Program-made: the position numbers and the translations under genes
Notes under the pieces: generated by a model
Told to the model about the DNA's origin: nothing
The model's database searches: none
Seen by the model: only the letters and a program-made list of their open reading frames with translations
Shown here: one piece after another, positions 49,572-58,553 of the stretch
How the letters are laid out: every line of letters starts with the position of its first letter
How positions within the stretch are numbered: position 1 is the stretch's first letter
From: Cytobacillus solani
Lineage (GTDB): Bacteria > Bacillota > Bacilli > Bacillales > Cytobacillaceae
Direction of reading: 5' to 3'
Assembly (NCBI RefSeq): GCF_001420595.1
Contig: NZ_LJIX01000006.1
Location: 1,925,361 to 1,989,360 of the forward strand
Length of the DNA stretch: 64,000 nt

Positions 49572-49832
49572 ATGTCTGTACTTGATAATTGGCAGCAGTG
49601 GAAAGACTTTCTTGGTGATCGTCTCGATCAGGGACAGCAGCAGGGAATGAATAAAGACACGGTTAATAATCTTGCTTACCAGATTGGTGATTACTTAGCA
49701 AAACAAGTAGAGCCAAAAAATGAACAGGAAAAAATCCTCTCAGATCTTTGGTCCGTTGCGAGTAAGGAGGAGCAGGAAGCCATTGCAAGCATGATGGTAA
49801 AGCTTGTAGAGGATAATGGTACACAAAAATAA
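49572..49832 (+). CDS. ymfJ: YmfJ-like protein (DUF3243)
   Basis: An 86-residue, mostly helical protein: SVLDNWQQWKDFLGDRLDQ at the N-terminus, and a conserved middle QIGDYLAKQVEPKNEQEKIL and ending SMMVKLVEDNG. Family DUF3243, found in Bacillales, role unknown. ATG 49572 follows AAGGAGG (49557-49563); an in-frame extension upstream to 49548 has no site. It is flanked by ymfI and ymfK. Confidence 0.9.
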   Translation: MSVLDNWQQWKDFLGDRLDQGQQQGMNKDTVNNLAYQIGDYLAKQVEPKNEQEKILSDLWSVASKEEQEAIASMMVKLVEDNGTQK

Positions 49833-49839
49833 ATCGTTT

Positions 49840-49871
49840 AAAAAAGAGAGGCAAGCTCCTCTCTTTTTTAA
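49840..49871 (+). terminator. Intrinsic terminator after ymfJ
   Basis: AAAAGAGAGG pairs with CCTCTCTTTT around CAAGCT, followed by TTAATTTTT. Confidence 0.8.
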
Positions 49872-49991
49872 TTTTTCGAAAAATGGGTAATGACATTTTT
49901 TGCATAGGTTTATCCTTTCATCTTTCAGTGAAATCATTTATGATATAGGAGGTAAGAAAAATCGTTTAGCAACGGTTAAAAGGAGGTTTTT

Positions 49992-50783
49992 ATGAGTAAA
50001 ACAGAATGGTATTTAGAATATGAAATAACAAAGAACCGTCCCGGGTTGCTTGGTGATATTTCTTCCCTTCTCGGAATGCTTTCGATTAATATTGTAACGA
50101 TTAATGGTGTGGAACAGGGCCGAAGAGGCTTGTTAATTTTAGCGAAAAACTATGAACAAATTGTTCGGTTAGAGTCAATTTTACATACGATGGATACAAT
50201 AAAACTAATTAAATTGCGTGTTCCGAAATTAAGGGACCGGCTAGCTGTCCGTCATGGGAGATACATACAACAAGATGCAGATGATAAGAAGACTTTTAGG
50301 TTTGTAAGGGACGAGCTTGGATTATTAGTTGACTTTATGGCAGAATTATTTAAGCAGGAAGGGCACAAGCTAATAGGAATACGGGGAATGCCGCGAGTAG
50401 GAAAAACAGAATCAATTGTTGCATCAAGTGTATGTGCAAATAAGCGATGGTTATTTGTTTCTTCAACTCTTTTGAAACAAACGATTCGCAATCAGCTCAT
50501 TCATGATGAATATAATGAAAACAATCTATTCATTATCGATGGGATTGTCTCATCTAGAAGAGCAAATGAAAAGCATTGGCAGCTTGTCCGTGAAATAATG
50601 AGCCTCCCCGCAATAAAAGTGGTGGAGCATCCAGATATTTTTGTGGAAAACACTCAATATTCTATCGATGACTTCGATTATATTATTGAGCTTCGCCATG
50701 ACCCAGAAGAAGAAATAAAATATGACATTGTAAATGAAAACAAGATGTTTTCTGATTCTGAATTTGGCGGATTTGATTTTTAA
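49992..50783 (+). CDS. ymfK: YmfK-like protein (DUF3388) with ACT-like and P-loop-like segments
   Basis: A 263-residue protein of family DUF3388. The N-terminal 80 residues look like an ACT ligand-binding domain (EYEITKNRPGLLGDISSLLG). The C-terminal half carries GMPRVGKT (residues 132-139), a good Walker A match, and NNLFIIDGI around 180, a Walker B-like strand. Function unknown. ATG 49992 follows AAAGGAGG. Conserved between ymfJ and rodZ/ymfM in Bacillaceae, where a role near envelope or cell-shape genes is possible but unproven. Confidence 0.88.
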   Translation: MSKTEWYLEYEITKNRPGLLGDISSLLGMLSINIVTINGVEQGRRGLLILAKNYEQIVRLESILHTMDTIKLIKLRVPKLRDRLAVRHGRYIQQDADDKKTFRFVRDELGLLVDFMAELFKQEGHKLIGIRGMPRVGKTESIVASSVCANKRWLFVSSTLLKQTIRNQLIHDEYNENNLFIIDGIVSSRRANEKHWQLVREIMSLPAIKVVEHPDIFVENTQYSIDDFDYIIELRHDPEEEIKYDIVNENKMFSDSEFGGFDF

Positions 50784-50805
50784 GTGAGTTGGAAGGTGTT
50801 GTAAA

Positions 50806-51720
50806 TTGACAGAACTCGGGAATCGACTAAAAGAAGCTCGATTGGCTAAAAACATGAGTCTTGATGACCTGCAGGCAGTAACAAAGATTCAAAAGCGATA
50901 TTTAATTGGAATTGAAGAAGGAAATTATAGTATGATGCCCGGAAAGTTTTATGTAAGGGCGTTTATTAAGCAATACGCAGAAGCAGTAGGAATGGAACCG
51001 GAAGAAATCTTTGAAGAGTTTAAAAGTGATATTCCTTCCACAATAAATGAAGATATTCCAGAAAAGCTTTCACGTGTTCAATCTAGGCAAAATGTTTCTC
51101 CAGGAAGATCCAAAGCTTTTGATATTCTTCCGAAAGTATTAATTGCTATTTTTGTTATTGGTGCATTGGCTGCCGCTTATGTATTTTTTCAAAAGGCCAA
51201 TGGTGGAGAAAATACAAAGGAATCCGTTGATAACAGCGGAAAGGAACCCGTACGTATTGAGGAATCAGACGATTTTGCGAAGGATACTGATAAAGAAAAA
51301 GAGAAAGATTCTAGTGAAGATTCAGTAAAGCAAGAAGATCAGACGAATGAAGAAGAGACCGATGAGGAAGAGATTGAAGCTCCTAAGCAAGAGGTCACTG
51401 TTGCCCAGTCAAGTGGCAAAAAAACTGTATATGAATTGAAAAATACAGACCGGTTTGAATTGAAGGTAGTTTCTACTGGAGAAACATGGGTCAATATTTT
51501 AAATGGAAAAGGAACTTCCTTTTTTTCTGGTACGTTGAAAAAGGGCGAAAATGAAAGTCAGGTAATTGATTTTTCTAAGGAAATTGAGGCTGTTATTGTC
51601 ATTGGTAAATCAACTGAAACTGAGATTTATGTAAATGATGAAAAAGTTGAGTATGCTATTCCTCCGACTCAATCGGTTACGCAGAATATAACCATTCGCT
51701 ACTTACCGAACAACGAATAG
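50806..51720 (+). CDS. ymfM: RodZ-like helix-turn-helix membrane protein (YmfM)
   Basis: A 304-residue homologue of RodZ, which links MreB filaments to the membrane and supports rod shape. The N-terminus is an HTH_25/Xre-like domain (LGNRLKEARLAKNMSLDDLQAVT, residues 4-26), followed by one membrane helix (about 109-127, VLIAIFVIGALAAAYVFF), a very acidic/Lys-rich extracytoplasmic linker (about 135-200) and a C-terminal DUF4115 beta domain. The start is TTG 50806 behind GGAAGGTG. It precedes pgsA and cinA. Confidence 0.9.
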   Translation: MTELGNRLKEARLAKNMSLDDLQAVTKIQKRYLIGIEEGNYSMMPGKFYVRAFIKQYAEAVGMEPEEIFEEFKSDIPSTINEDIPEKLSRVQSRQNVSPGRSKAFDILPKVLIAIFVIGALAAAYVFFQKANGGENTKESVDNSGKEPVRIEESDDFAKDTDKEKEKDSSEDSVKQEDQTNEEETDEEEIEAPKQEVTVAQSSGKKTVYELKNTDRFELKVVSTGETWVNILNGKGTSFFSGTLKKGENESQVIDFSKEIEAVIVIGKSTETEIYVNDEKVEYAIPPTQSVTQNITIRYLPNNE

Positions 51721-51743
51721 TCATCGTCTGATGACTATTTTTC
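51717..51743 (+). terminator. Terminator overlapping the ymfM stop codon
   Basis: ATAGTCATC pairs with GATGACTAT around GTCT, followed by TTTTCG. The stem includes the TAG stop of ymfM. Confidence 0.78.
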
Positions 51744-51771
51744 GCGTTATTACTATATTGGAGGTAAAATC

Positions 51772-52350
51772 ATGAATTTGCCAAATAAAATTACTATTTC
51801 TCGAATTTTTTTAATCCCATTATTTTTAATTATTATGCTTGTCCCTTTTTCGTGGGGAGAGCTTTCAATCCTAGGAGCTACCCTTCCTGTTACACATTTA
51901 GTTGGTGCACTCATTTTTATTATCGCTTCAGCAACTGACTGGGTGGATGGGCATTTTGCAAGGAAATATAACCTGGTTACGAACTTAGGAAAGTTTCTTG
52001 ACCCGCTTGCGGACAAGCTCCTCGTTTCTGCAGCATTAATTGTTTTAGTAGAGCTTGGCTACGCTCCCTCTTGGATTGTTATTATTATTATTAGCAGAGA
52101 ATTTGCGGTAACAGGTTTACGGCTTATTCTTGCAGGTGGGGGAGAAGTTGTAGCAGCCAATCAATTAGGGAAAATCAAAACATGGACGCAAATTGTCGCT
52201 ATTTCTGCTCTATTACTGCATAACATTATTTTTGAAATGATTTCGATTCCATTTGCTGATATTGCTCTTTGGGTAGCACTTGTCTTTACGATCTGGTCTG
52301 GCTGGGATTATTTTGCTAAGAATAAGGATGCCTTTGTCAATTCAAAATAA
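51772..52350 (+). CDS. pgsA: CDP-diacylglycerol-glycerol-3-phosphate phosphatidyltransferase
   Basis: Makes phosphatidylglycerol phosphate from CDP-diacylglycerol, the product of CdsA. The CDP-alcohol phosphotransferase motif D-G-x2-A-R-x8-G-x3-D-x3-D is visible at DGHFARKYNLVTNLGKFLDP (from about residue 60). The 192-residue protein has four to six membrane helices. ATG 51772 follows TTGGAGG. In B. subtilis pgsA is essential and lies in the same ymfM-pgsA-cinA-recA order. Confidence 0.96.
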   Translation: MNLPNKITISRIFLIPLFLIIMLVPFSWGELSILGATLPVTHLVGALIFIIASATDWVDGHFARKYNLVTNLGKFLDPLADKLLVSAALIVLVELGYAPSWIVIIIISREFAVTGLRLILAGGGEVVAANQLGKIKTWTQIVAISALLLHNIIFEMISIPFADIALWVALVFTIWSGWDYFAKNKDAFVNSK

Positions 52351-52392
52351 TGAATTTCTTGTTTCATCCTATATAAACGAGGGGGCGTTTGC

Positions 52393-53646
52393 ATGAATGC
52401 AGAAATAATCGCAGTTGGTTCTGAATTATTGCTTGGTCAAATTGTTAATACAAATGCGCGCTTTTTGTCCAGGCAGCTTGCCGATTTAGGGATTAATGTT
52501 TTTTATCATACATGTGTTGGTGATAACCCTGATCGCCTTAAAGCAGTGATTAAAATGGCAGAGGAGCGTTCGAATCTTCTTATATTCACTGGAGGATTAG
52601 GACCAACAAAAGATGACTTAACAAAGGAAACGATCGCAAAGCATGTAAATAAAAAACTGATTATGAATAATGAGGCTCTTCAGTCGATTGAACTTTATTT
52701 CGAGCGCACGAATCGACAGATGACGGAAAATAATAAGAAGCAGGCAATTGTTTTAGAGGATTCACATATTTTGCCGAATGATCATGGGATGGCTCCTGGA
52801 ATGTTGCTTGATGGTGGAAACCATACCTATATGCTTCTACCCGGACCACCGAAAGAAATGGAACCAATGTTTTTGAAATATGGCTACCCAGCTCTTCGTT
52901 CCTTGCTACTAGAGGAAGATGTGATCCTTTCCCGTGTATTAAGATTTTTTGGGATTGGAGAAGCGATGCTCGAAACAGAAATTGAAGATTTAATTGATGC
53001 ACAGACGAATCCGACGATAGCGCCACTTGCATCGGATGGGGAAGTAACTCTTCGTTTAACAGCCAAGCATGAGCAAATGGATACAGCTTTAAGACTTCTA
53101 GATGAGACTGAAAATAACATTCTCTCTCGAATCGGAGAATATTTCTATGGATATGATGAGACTTCCTTAATGCGTGAGTTAATTAAACATATTAAGGAAA
53201 AAAAGCTGACGATTGCTTGCGCTGAGAGTCTGACAGGAGGTATGTTCCAGCAGGAGTTTACAGCAATTCCTGGGGCAGGAGACCTTCTTAAAGGCGGTGT
53301 TGTTTGTTATACAAATGAAGTTAAAACAAATGTGCTAAACGTCCAGAAATCAACAATTGCTGAAAATGGTGTCGTAAGCGAGCAATGTGCACGTGAGTTA
53401 GCAAAAAACGTTGCCTCCCTTATGAACGCGGATATTGGCATTAGCTTTACAGGCGTTGCGGGTCCTGATGAATTAGAAGGCAAACCAGTTGGAACTGTAT
53501 ACATTGGTATTTCAATAAAGAATGAGCCTGTTCAAGTTGAAAAGCTAAATTTTGGCGGAACAAGAGAAGCCATCCGGGTAAGAAGTGTAAAGTATGGATG
53601 TCATTTTTTAATAAAGAGATTAAATGGAAGTCAGAATGACAAATAG
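52393..53646 (+). CDS. cinA: Competence-damage inducible protein CinA
   Basis: A 417-residue protein with an N-terminal MoCF/COG1058 domain ([26 protein letters not shown]) and a C-terminal CinA amidase domain ([14 protein letters not shown] and [19 protein letters not shown]) of the nicotinamide-nucleotide amidase family, involved in pyridine-nucleotide recycling. In Bacillus and Streptococcus cinA lies directly before recA and can be co-expressed in competence. ATG 52393 follows GAGGGGG. A terminator overlaps its stop, so recA can also be independent. Confidence 0.95.
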   Translation: MNAEIIAVGSELLLGQIVNTNARFLSRQLADLGINVFYHTCVGDNPDRLKAVIKMAEERSNLLIFTGGLGPTKDDLTKETIAKHVNKKLIMNNEALQSIELYFERTNRQMTENNKKQAIVLEDSHILPNDHGMAPGMLLDGGNHTYMLLPGPPKEMEPMFLKYGYPALRSLLLEEDVILSRVLRFFGIGEAMLETEIEDLIDAQTNPTIAPLASDGEVTLRLTAKHEQMDTALRLLDETENNILSRIGEYFYGYDETSLMRELIKHIKEKKLTIACAESLTGGMFQQEFTAIPGAGDLLKGGVVCYTNEVKTNVLNVQKSTIAENGVVSEQCARELAKNVASLMNADIGISFTGVAGPDELEGKPVGTVYIGISIKNEPVQVEKLNFGGTREAIRVRSVKYGCHFLIKRLNGSQNDK

Positions 53647-53663
53647 TGCATTCTGATTTTTTA
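53630..53663 (+). terminator. Terminator overlapping the cinA stop codon
   Basis: TCAGAATG (53631-53638) pairs with CATTCTGA (53649-53656), followed by TTTTTTAA. The cinA TAG stop lies in the loop. Confidence 0.82.
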
Positions 53664-53725
53664 ATAATAGTAAGTTTGCTCTTTTCTTAAAGGAAAATTC
53701 TTTAAAAATATCATTTCTCTCATTC

Positions 53726-53750
53726 TATTCTTTCATTTTATGAAAGAATA
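53726..53750. other. Perfect A/T-rich hairpin between cinA and recA
   Basis: TATTCTTTCA (53726-53735) and TGAAAGAATA (53741-53750) form a 10-bp stem with a TTTTA loop; no T-run follows. It lies about 15 bases before the LexA-like box. Confidence 0.5.
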
Positions 53751-53765
53751 GGCATTGAAAAAAGA

Positions 53766-53779
53766 AGAATAGATGTTCG
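53766..53779 (+). promoter_or_regulatory. LexA (SOS) box upstream of recA
   Basis: AGAATAGATGTTCG matches the B. subtilis LexA/DinR operator CGAACATATGTTCG at 11 of 14 positions and ends nine bases before the recA -35 box, as expected for an SOS-induced recA. Confidence 0.65.
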
Positions 53780-53788
53780 CTTTTTTTC

Positions 53789-53817
53789 TCGACAAACGAT
53801 AAGAAAACAGTTATAGT
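53789..53817 (+). promoter_or_regulatory. recA promoter (sigma-A)
   Basis: TCGACA (53789-53794) and TATAGT (53812-53817) with exactly 17-bp spacing, 65 bases before recA. Confidence 0.75.
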
Positions 53818-53881
53818 AGAGTTAGGTTTTGAACGAGAGCAAAACTTAGATTTTTTGAATGTTGAAGAGGAGGAAGTATGA

Positions 53882-54922
53882 ATGAGTGATCGTCAAGCAG
53901 CACTGGAGATGGCGTTAAAACAAATAGAAAAACAATTTGGTAAAGGTTCAATTATGAAGCTTGGAGAGCAAACAGACCGGAAAATTTCAACAATTCCAAG
54001 CGGATCACTTGCCCTCGATATAGCACTTGGGGTAGGCGGATATCCAAGAGGACGTATTATTGAAACATATGGACCAGAAAGCTCAGGTAAAACAACGGTT
54101 GCCCTTCATGCAATCGCAGAGGTACAAGCCGCTGGCGGACAGGCAGCATTTATCGATGCAGAACACGCACTCGATCCAGTTTATGCGCAAAAACTGGGAG
54201 TTAATATTGATGAATTATTGCTTTCACAGCCAGATACGGGAGAGCAAGCATTGGAGATTGCTGAAGCGCTTGTAAGAAGTGGTGCAGTTGATATCCTTGT
54301 CATTGACTCTGTTGCAGCACTCGTACCTAAGGCGGAAATTGAAGGAGAAATGGGAGACTCGCATGTCGGATTACAAGCACGTCTAATGTCTCAAGCCCTT
54401 CGTAAACTATCAGGCGCAATCAATAAATCAAAAACAATTGCTATTTTCATAAACCAAATCCGTGAAAAAGTTGGAGTTATGTTTGGAAATCCAGAGACAA
54501 CTCCAGGAGGACGCGCGTTGAAGTTTTACTCAACAGTCCGTCTTGAAGTGCGCCGTGCTGAAGCAATAAAGCAAGGTCAAGATATTGTAGGTAACAAAAC
54601 AAAAATTAAAGTTGTTAAAAATAAAGTTGCACCTCCATTCCGTGTAGCGGAGGTTGATATTATGTATGGAGAAGGTATTTCAAGAGAAGGCGAAATTATT
54701 GATATAGGCTCTGAACTGGACATTGTTCAAAAAAGTGGTTCATGGTATTCCTTCAATGATGAGCGTGTCGGTCAAGGTCGAGAAAATGCTAAGCTATTCT
54801 TGAAAGAAAACCCTGAAATCCGTAAGCAAATTCAAACACAAATCCGTGATCATTATGGACTCGATGGGGAACATGTTGTAAGCGGTGATGATGAACAAGA
54901 GGAATTACAGCTAATTGATTAA
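53882..54922 (+). CDS. recA: Recombinase RecA
   Basis: ATP-dependent strand-exchange protein and LexA coprotease in the cytoplasm. Walker A GPESSGKT at residues 64-71, Walker [12 protein letters not shown], and the [21 protein letters not shown]2 loop are intact. At 346 residues it is the normal length with an acidic C-terminal tail and no intein. ATG 53882 follows GAGGAGG. It has its own promoter with a LexA-type box and ends at a strong terminator. Confidence 0.98.
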   Translation: MSDRQAALEMALKQIEKQFGKGSIMKLGEQTDRKISTIPSGSLALDIALGVGGYPRGRIIETYGPESSGKTTVALHAIAEVQAAGGQAAFIDAEHALDPVYAQKLGVNIDELLLSQPDTGEQALEIAEALVRSGAVDILVIDSVAALVPKAEIEGEMGDSHVGLQARLMSQALRKLSGAINKSKTIAIFINQIREKVGVMFGNPETTPGGRALKFYSTVRLEVRRAEAIKQGQDIVGNKTKIKVVKNKVAPPFRVAEVDIMYGEGISREGEIIDIGSELDIVQKSGSWYSFNDERVGQGRENAKLFLKENPEIRKQIQTQIRDHYGLDGEHVVSGDDEQEELQLID

Positions 54923-54932
54923 TATAGTGGTG

Positions 54933-54967
54933 AAAAAAGCAAAGCTGCGTGCTTTGCTTTTTTTTTC
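54933..54967 (+). terminator. Intrinsic terminator after recA
   Basis: AGCAAAG (54938-54944) pairs with CTTTGCT (54952-54958) around CTGCGTG, followed by eight Ts. Confidence 0.9.
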
Positions 54968-55008
54968 TCTATGAGGATAAATAACATGTATGTCTATCAG
55001 AGTAAGCC

Positions 55009-55037
55009 TTGACAATGAAATACCACAGCTTTACAAT
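55009..55037 (+). promoter_or_regulatory. rny promoter (sigma-A)
   Basis: TTGACA (55009-55014), a perfect -35, and TACAAT (55032-55037) with 17-bp spacing. The mRNA would have a leader of about 125 nt. Confidence 0.78.
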
Positions 55038-55170
55038 TAAAAATGTATATTTTACATTTTATGATGATATGAAAAACGTTGAAAAGCCTTAGTGCTGTAT
55101 GTTGTATTTCAATATACATGCCGACACTTTAAAGACGTAACACAAAAAGTTCATAGCAAGAGGAGGTGAA

Positions 55171-56739
55171 ATGATGGAACTTTTAACAGCAATCATCATC
55201 TCCAGTTTGCTTGGCCTATTCGTTGGTGCGGTTGTTAGTTATTTTGTTTGTAAGTCCATTGCTCAGGCAAAAGTTGCAGGAGCTAAAGATGCTGCAGAGC
55301 AGATTTTAGAAGAATCAAAGCGAGAAGCGGATGCAATAAAGAAAGAAGCTCTGATTGAGGCGAAGGATGAAATTCATAAGCTTCGAACAGAGGCAGAGCG
55401 TGAGATTCGTGATCGTAGAAATGAATTGCAAAAACAAGAAAATCGTTTACTGCAAAAGGAAGAAAATCTTGATCGCAAAGATGAAACGTTAGATAAACGT
55501 GAAACACTTTTAGAGAAGAGGGACGATTCTCTTAACAAAAGACAACAGCATATTGAAGAGATGGAAAGCAAAGTGGACGAGATGGTACGTGCACAAAAAG
55601 CTGAGCTGGAACGCATCTCGGGCTTAACTCGTGAAGAGGCGAAGTCCATCATTTTGGAGCGAGTCGAGCAGGAAGTAGCTCATGATGTCGCGATAATGAT
55701 AAAAGAGGGCGAAATTCGTGCGAAAGAGGAAGCAGATAAGAAGGCGAAGGATATCTTGTCACTAGCGATCCAACGCTGTGCTGCTGATCATGTGGCGGAA
55801 ACAACAGTATCTGTGGTAAACCTTCCGAATGATGAGATGAAGGGACGAATTATTGGACGTGAGGGTCGAAATATTCGAACACTTGAAACCTTAACAGGTA
55901 TTGATCTCATTATTGATGATACGCCAGAAGCAGTCATCTTATCTGGTTTTGATCCAATTCGCCGAGAAACCGCTCGTTTAGCTTTAGACAAACTTGTACA
56001 GGACGGACGCATTCATCCTGCACGGATTGAAGAAATGGTTGATAAAGCTCGCCGTGAAGTGGATGAGCATATCCGCGAAATTGGAGAACAGACGACTTTT
56101 GAAGTTGGTGTTCATGGCCTCCATCCAGATCTTATTAAAATCCTTGGCCGCCTTAAATTCCGGACAAGCTATGGTCAAAATGTACTTAAGCACTCAATGG
56201 AAGTCGCACAGCTGTCAGGTTTACTAGCAGCAGAACTTGGTCAAGATGAAGTATTAGCTCGTCGAGCAGGTTTACTGCACGATATAGGTAAGGCGATAGA
56301 TCATGAGGTAGAAGGAAGCCATGTTGAAATTGGAGTAGAATTAGCTACGAAGTATAAAGAACATCCAATTGTGATTAACAGTATCGCTTCCCATCATGGA
56401 GACACTGAACCTACATCAATTATTGCTGTACTTGTTGCTGCAGCAGATGCGCTTTCAGCCGCACGGCCTGGAGCAAGAAGAGAGACTCTCGAAAATTACA
56501 TTCGCCGTCTTGAGAAGCTTGAAGAGATTTCTGAATCTTATGATGGTGTTGAAAAGTCTTTTGCTATTCAAGCAGGGCGTGAAATTCGAATTTTAGTAAA
56601 ACCTGAGCAAATCGACGATCTTGAAGCTCATCGACTAGCTAGAGATATCCGCAAAAAAATTGAAGAAGAGCTTGATTATCCAGGACATATTAAAGTAACG
56701 GTTATTCGTGAAACACGGGCCGTGGAATATGCGAAGTAA
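55171..56739 (+). CDS. rny: Ribonuclease Y
   Basis: Membrane-bound endoribonuclease that starts mRNA turnover in Bacillus. It has an N-terminal membrane helix (residues 5-25), a long coiled coil (about 30-190, rich in Lys/Glu/Arg), a KH domain (about 210-275, [19 protein letters not shown]) and a C-terminal HD hydrolase domain with [17 protein letters not shown]. The 522 residues match B. subtilis Rny (520). ATG 55171 or the next ATG 55174 may be used; AGGAGG at 55161-55166 favours 55174. It precedes ymdB. Confidence 0.96.
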   Translation: MMELLTAIIISSLLGLFVGAVVSYFVCKSIAQAKVAGAKDAAEQILEESKREADAIKKEALIEAKDEIHKLRTEAEREIRDRRNELQKQENRLLQKEENLDRKDETLDKRETLLEKRDDSLNKRQQHIEEMESKVDEMVRAQKAELERISGLTREEAKSIILERVEQEVAHDVAIMIKEGEIRAKEEADKKAKDILSLAIQRCAADHVAETTVSVVNLPNDEMKGRIIGREGRNIRTLETLTGIDLIIDDTPEAVILSGFDPIRRETARLALDKLVQDGRIHPARIEEMVDKARREVDEHIREIGEQTTFEVGVHGLHPDLIKILGRLKFRTSYGQNVLKHSMEVAQLSGLLAAELGQDEVLARRAGLLHDIGKAIDHEVEGSHVEIGVELATKYKEHPIVINSIASHHGDTEPTSIIAVLVAAADALSAARPGARRETLENYIRRLEKLEEISESYDGVEKSFAIQAGREIRILVKPEQIDDLEAHRLARDIRKKIEEELDYPGHIKVTVIRETRAVEYAK

Positions 56740-56740
56740 G

Positions 56741-56771
56741 GCGATGCTAATTGCATCGCTTTACTTTTTTT
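56741..56771 (+). terminator. Intrinsic terminator after rny
   Basis: GCGATGC (56741-56747) pairs with GCATCGC (56753-56759) around TAATT, followed by TTTACTTTTTTTG. Confidence 0.78.
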
Positions 56772-56799
56772 GTTGACTGGGGTGGGAAGATAGAGAATG

Positions 56800-56808
56800 T
56801 GATACAAT
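56800..56808 (+). promoter_or_regulatory. Possible extended -10 promoter for ymdB
   Basis: TGATACAAT (TG at 56800-56801, TACAAT at 56803-56808) about 35 bases before ymdB. No good -35 at normal spacing. Confidence 0.4.
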
Positions 56809-56844
56809 AAATAGAAGAAATACATATAAAGAAAGGGCAGTACA

Positions 56845-57642
56845 ATGAATATTTTGTTTGTAGGGGATGTTGTCGGTTCACAAGGTCGTGAGATGATTAC
56901 AGAATATGTCCCGAAGCTTAAAGAGAAATACCGTCCTCAAATTACGATTATTAATGGCGAAAATGCGGCAGGCGGCAAAGGAATAACGGAAAAAATTTAT
57001 CGTGGATTTTTAGAGGCTGGAGCACAAGCAGTGACTCTTGGGAACCATACATGGGATAATAGAGAAATCTTCGAATTTATCGATGAGGCAAAATATTTAG
57101 TAAGACCAGCAAACTTTCCAGCTGAGAATCCTGGAAAGGGAATTGTTTATCTTAAATTTAATACAGAGGAAATTGCAGTAATAAGTTTGCAAGGAAGAAC
57201 GTTCATGCCTTCTATTGATTGTCCATTCAAAAAGGCGGATGAATTAATTCAAGAAGCAAAAAAGAGAACGTCGATAATCTTTGTAGACTTTCATGCTGAA
57301 GCAACGAGCGAGAAGCAAGCGATGGGCTGGTATTTAGATGGGAGAGTGTCTGCAGTTGTAGGCACACATACACATGTACAAACAGCTGATAATCGGATCT
57401 TACCACAAGGAACAGCCTATTTAACAGATGTAGGTATGACTGGACCATATGACGGGATCTTAGGCGTTGAAAGGGATGCAGTGTTAAAAAGGTTTTTAAC
57501 AAACTTGCCTGTGCGATTTGAAGTTCCAAAAGAAGGACGTAAGCAGTTAAGTGCAGTGTTAATCGAAATTGACAAAGCCAGCGGAAAAGCAAAAAAAATT
57601 AATCGTATATTAATTAATGATGATCATCCGTTTTTTTCATAA
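56845..57642 (+). CDS. ymdB: YmdB metallophosphoesterase
   Basis: A 265-residue phosphodiesterase of the YmdB/TIGR00282 family that uses two metals. Motifs: FVGDVVGSQGREMI at the N-terminus, INGENAAGGKGIT with the conserved Asn, LGNHTWDN and later VGTHTHVQTAD, the metal-binding His pair. In B. subtilis YmdB hydrolyses 2',3'-cyclic nucleotides and influences biofilm and motility cell fates. ATG 56845 follows AAAGGG. It lies between rny and spoVS, as in relatives. Confidence 0.94.
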   Translation: MNILFVGDVVGSQGREMITEYVPKLKEKYRPQITIINGENAAGGKGITEKIYRGFLEAGAQAVTLGNHTWDNREIFEFIDEAKYLVRPANFPAENPGKGIVYLKFNTEEIAVISLQGRTFMPSIDCPFKKADELIQEAKKRTSIIFVDFHAEATSEKQAMGWYLDGRVSAVVGTHTHVQTADNRILPQGTAYLTDVGMTGPYDGILGVERDAVLKRFLTNLPVRFEVPKEGRKQLSAVLIEIDKASGKAKKINRILINDDHPFFS

Positions 57643-57648
57643 TAGCAA

Positions 57649-57693
57649 GACTGGATCCGATAGCAATTTAGGCAATCGGATTCAGTCTTTTTT
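57649..57693 (+). terminator. Intrinsic terminator after ymdB
   Basis: AGACTGGATCCGAT (57649-57662) pairs with ATCGGATTCAGTCT (57675-57688) over 14 bp with one G-T pair, followed by TTTTTTAT. Confidence 0.9.
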
Positions 57694-58130
57694 TATATCC
57701 CAATATTGTGAATAACTATGGGTAAATTAGTTTCTCGTACTTTCGGACTTCGTTTAAGCAATGAATTAAGTCAATAACGCAGATTAACGGGCTGCAAGTT
57801 TCAACTTTCAGGAGTTATAGGAATAAACATTCTAAGTGGAGAATTTAACAGCTCGTAATAGCCCGATTGGTACAACTAACAATCAGTATGGGTTGAAGGA
57901 TAACCCACACTGACCGAGTTTCACTTTATTTTGTCCAAGCCGGAATATGTGATTTAAGAACTGAATATAGTAGCAATGGAATGATTTATACTGACGTGTT
58001 CATTTCCGATAAGGCATTATCTAAAAACACGCCCTATTCTAAGTGAAAGAATATCACTGAAATGGGATTATAGCTGTCTTTAAGAAGAGGTTATGGGCAC
58101 GCGGGAGGGGAAAACAAGGAGGAGCTAGGA
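57694..58130. other. Long non-coding gap before spoVS, with a structured segment
   Basis: There is no intact gene in this 440-base stretch. At 57836-57913 a frame reads ENLTARNSPIGTTNNQYG... before a TGA, faintly resembling the C-terminal tail of TnpB-type (IS605/IS1341) transposon proteins. It overlaps a hairpin TGGGTT (57889-57894) / AACCCA (57902-57907) with flanking CAGT/ACTG. This could be a decayed element end, but the resemblance is weak. The last 80 bases should hold the spoVS promoter. Confidence 0.25.
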
Positions 58131-58391
58131 ATGGAAATATTAAAAGTTTCAGCAAAATCTAATCCTAATTCTGTAGCAGGTGCTCTTGCAGGTGTTCTGC
58201 GTGAAAGAGGCGGTGCCGAGATCCAAGCGATTGGTGCAGGTGCATTAAACCAGGCGGTAAAGGCAGTAGCAATTGCAAGAGGATTTGTAGCGCCTAGCGG
58301 AGTGGATTTGATTTGTATCCCTGCATTTACAGATATTAAAATTGATGGGGAAGAACGAACCGCAATAAAACTAATCGTTGAACCTAGGTAA
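58131..58391 (+). CDS. spoVS: Stage V sporulation protein S
   Basis: An 86-residue Alba-like protein needed for spore coat assembly and normal spore development in B. subtilis; spoVS is among the most conserved spore genes. Family sequence: MEILKVSAKSNPNSVAGALA, GAEIQAIGAGALNQAVKAVAIARG, and IPAFTDIKIDGEERTAIKLIVEPR at the C-terminus. ATG 58131 follows AAGGAGG. It follows ymdB as in B. subtilis, but a longer-than-usual gap precedes it. Confidence 0.97.
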   Translation: MEILKVSAKSNPNSVAGALAGVLRERGGAEIQAIGAGALNQAVKAVAIARGFVAPSGVDLICIPAFTDIKIDGEERTAIKLIVEPR

Positions 58392-58475
58392 TTACGTAAG
58401 GCAGCAGGAGATGTTTCTCGGAAATGATCTATTCTTTTTTCAAAATAGAGAAATATATTGTAATCAACTATAGAT

Positions 58476-58512
58476 GACCTGTTTGCCATAAAAGCAAGCG
58501 GGTTCTTTTTTT
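58476..58512 (+). terminator. Intrinsic terminator after spoVS
   Basis: ACCTGTTTGC pairs with GCAAGCGGGT (two G-T pairs) around CATAAAA, followed by TCTTTTTTTC. Confidence 0.85.
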
Positions 58513-58553
58513 CATAATCAGGTCTTAACATAGATGAAAGGATCAAAATATAG

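Noticed and set aside
53882-54922. Search for an intein or insertion in recA
   Set aside because: The protein is a continuous 346 residues with all motifs at normal spacing.
57227-57592. 121-codon minus-strand frame within ymdB
   Set aside because: Antisense to a well-conserved metallophosphoesterase gene; no start signals or family resemblance.
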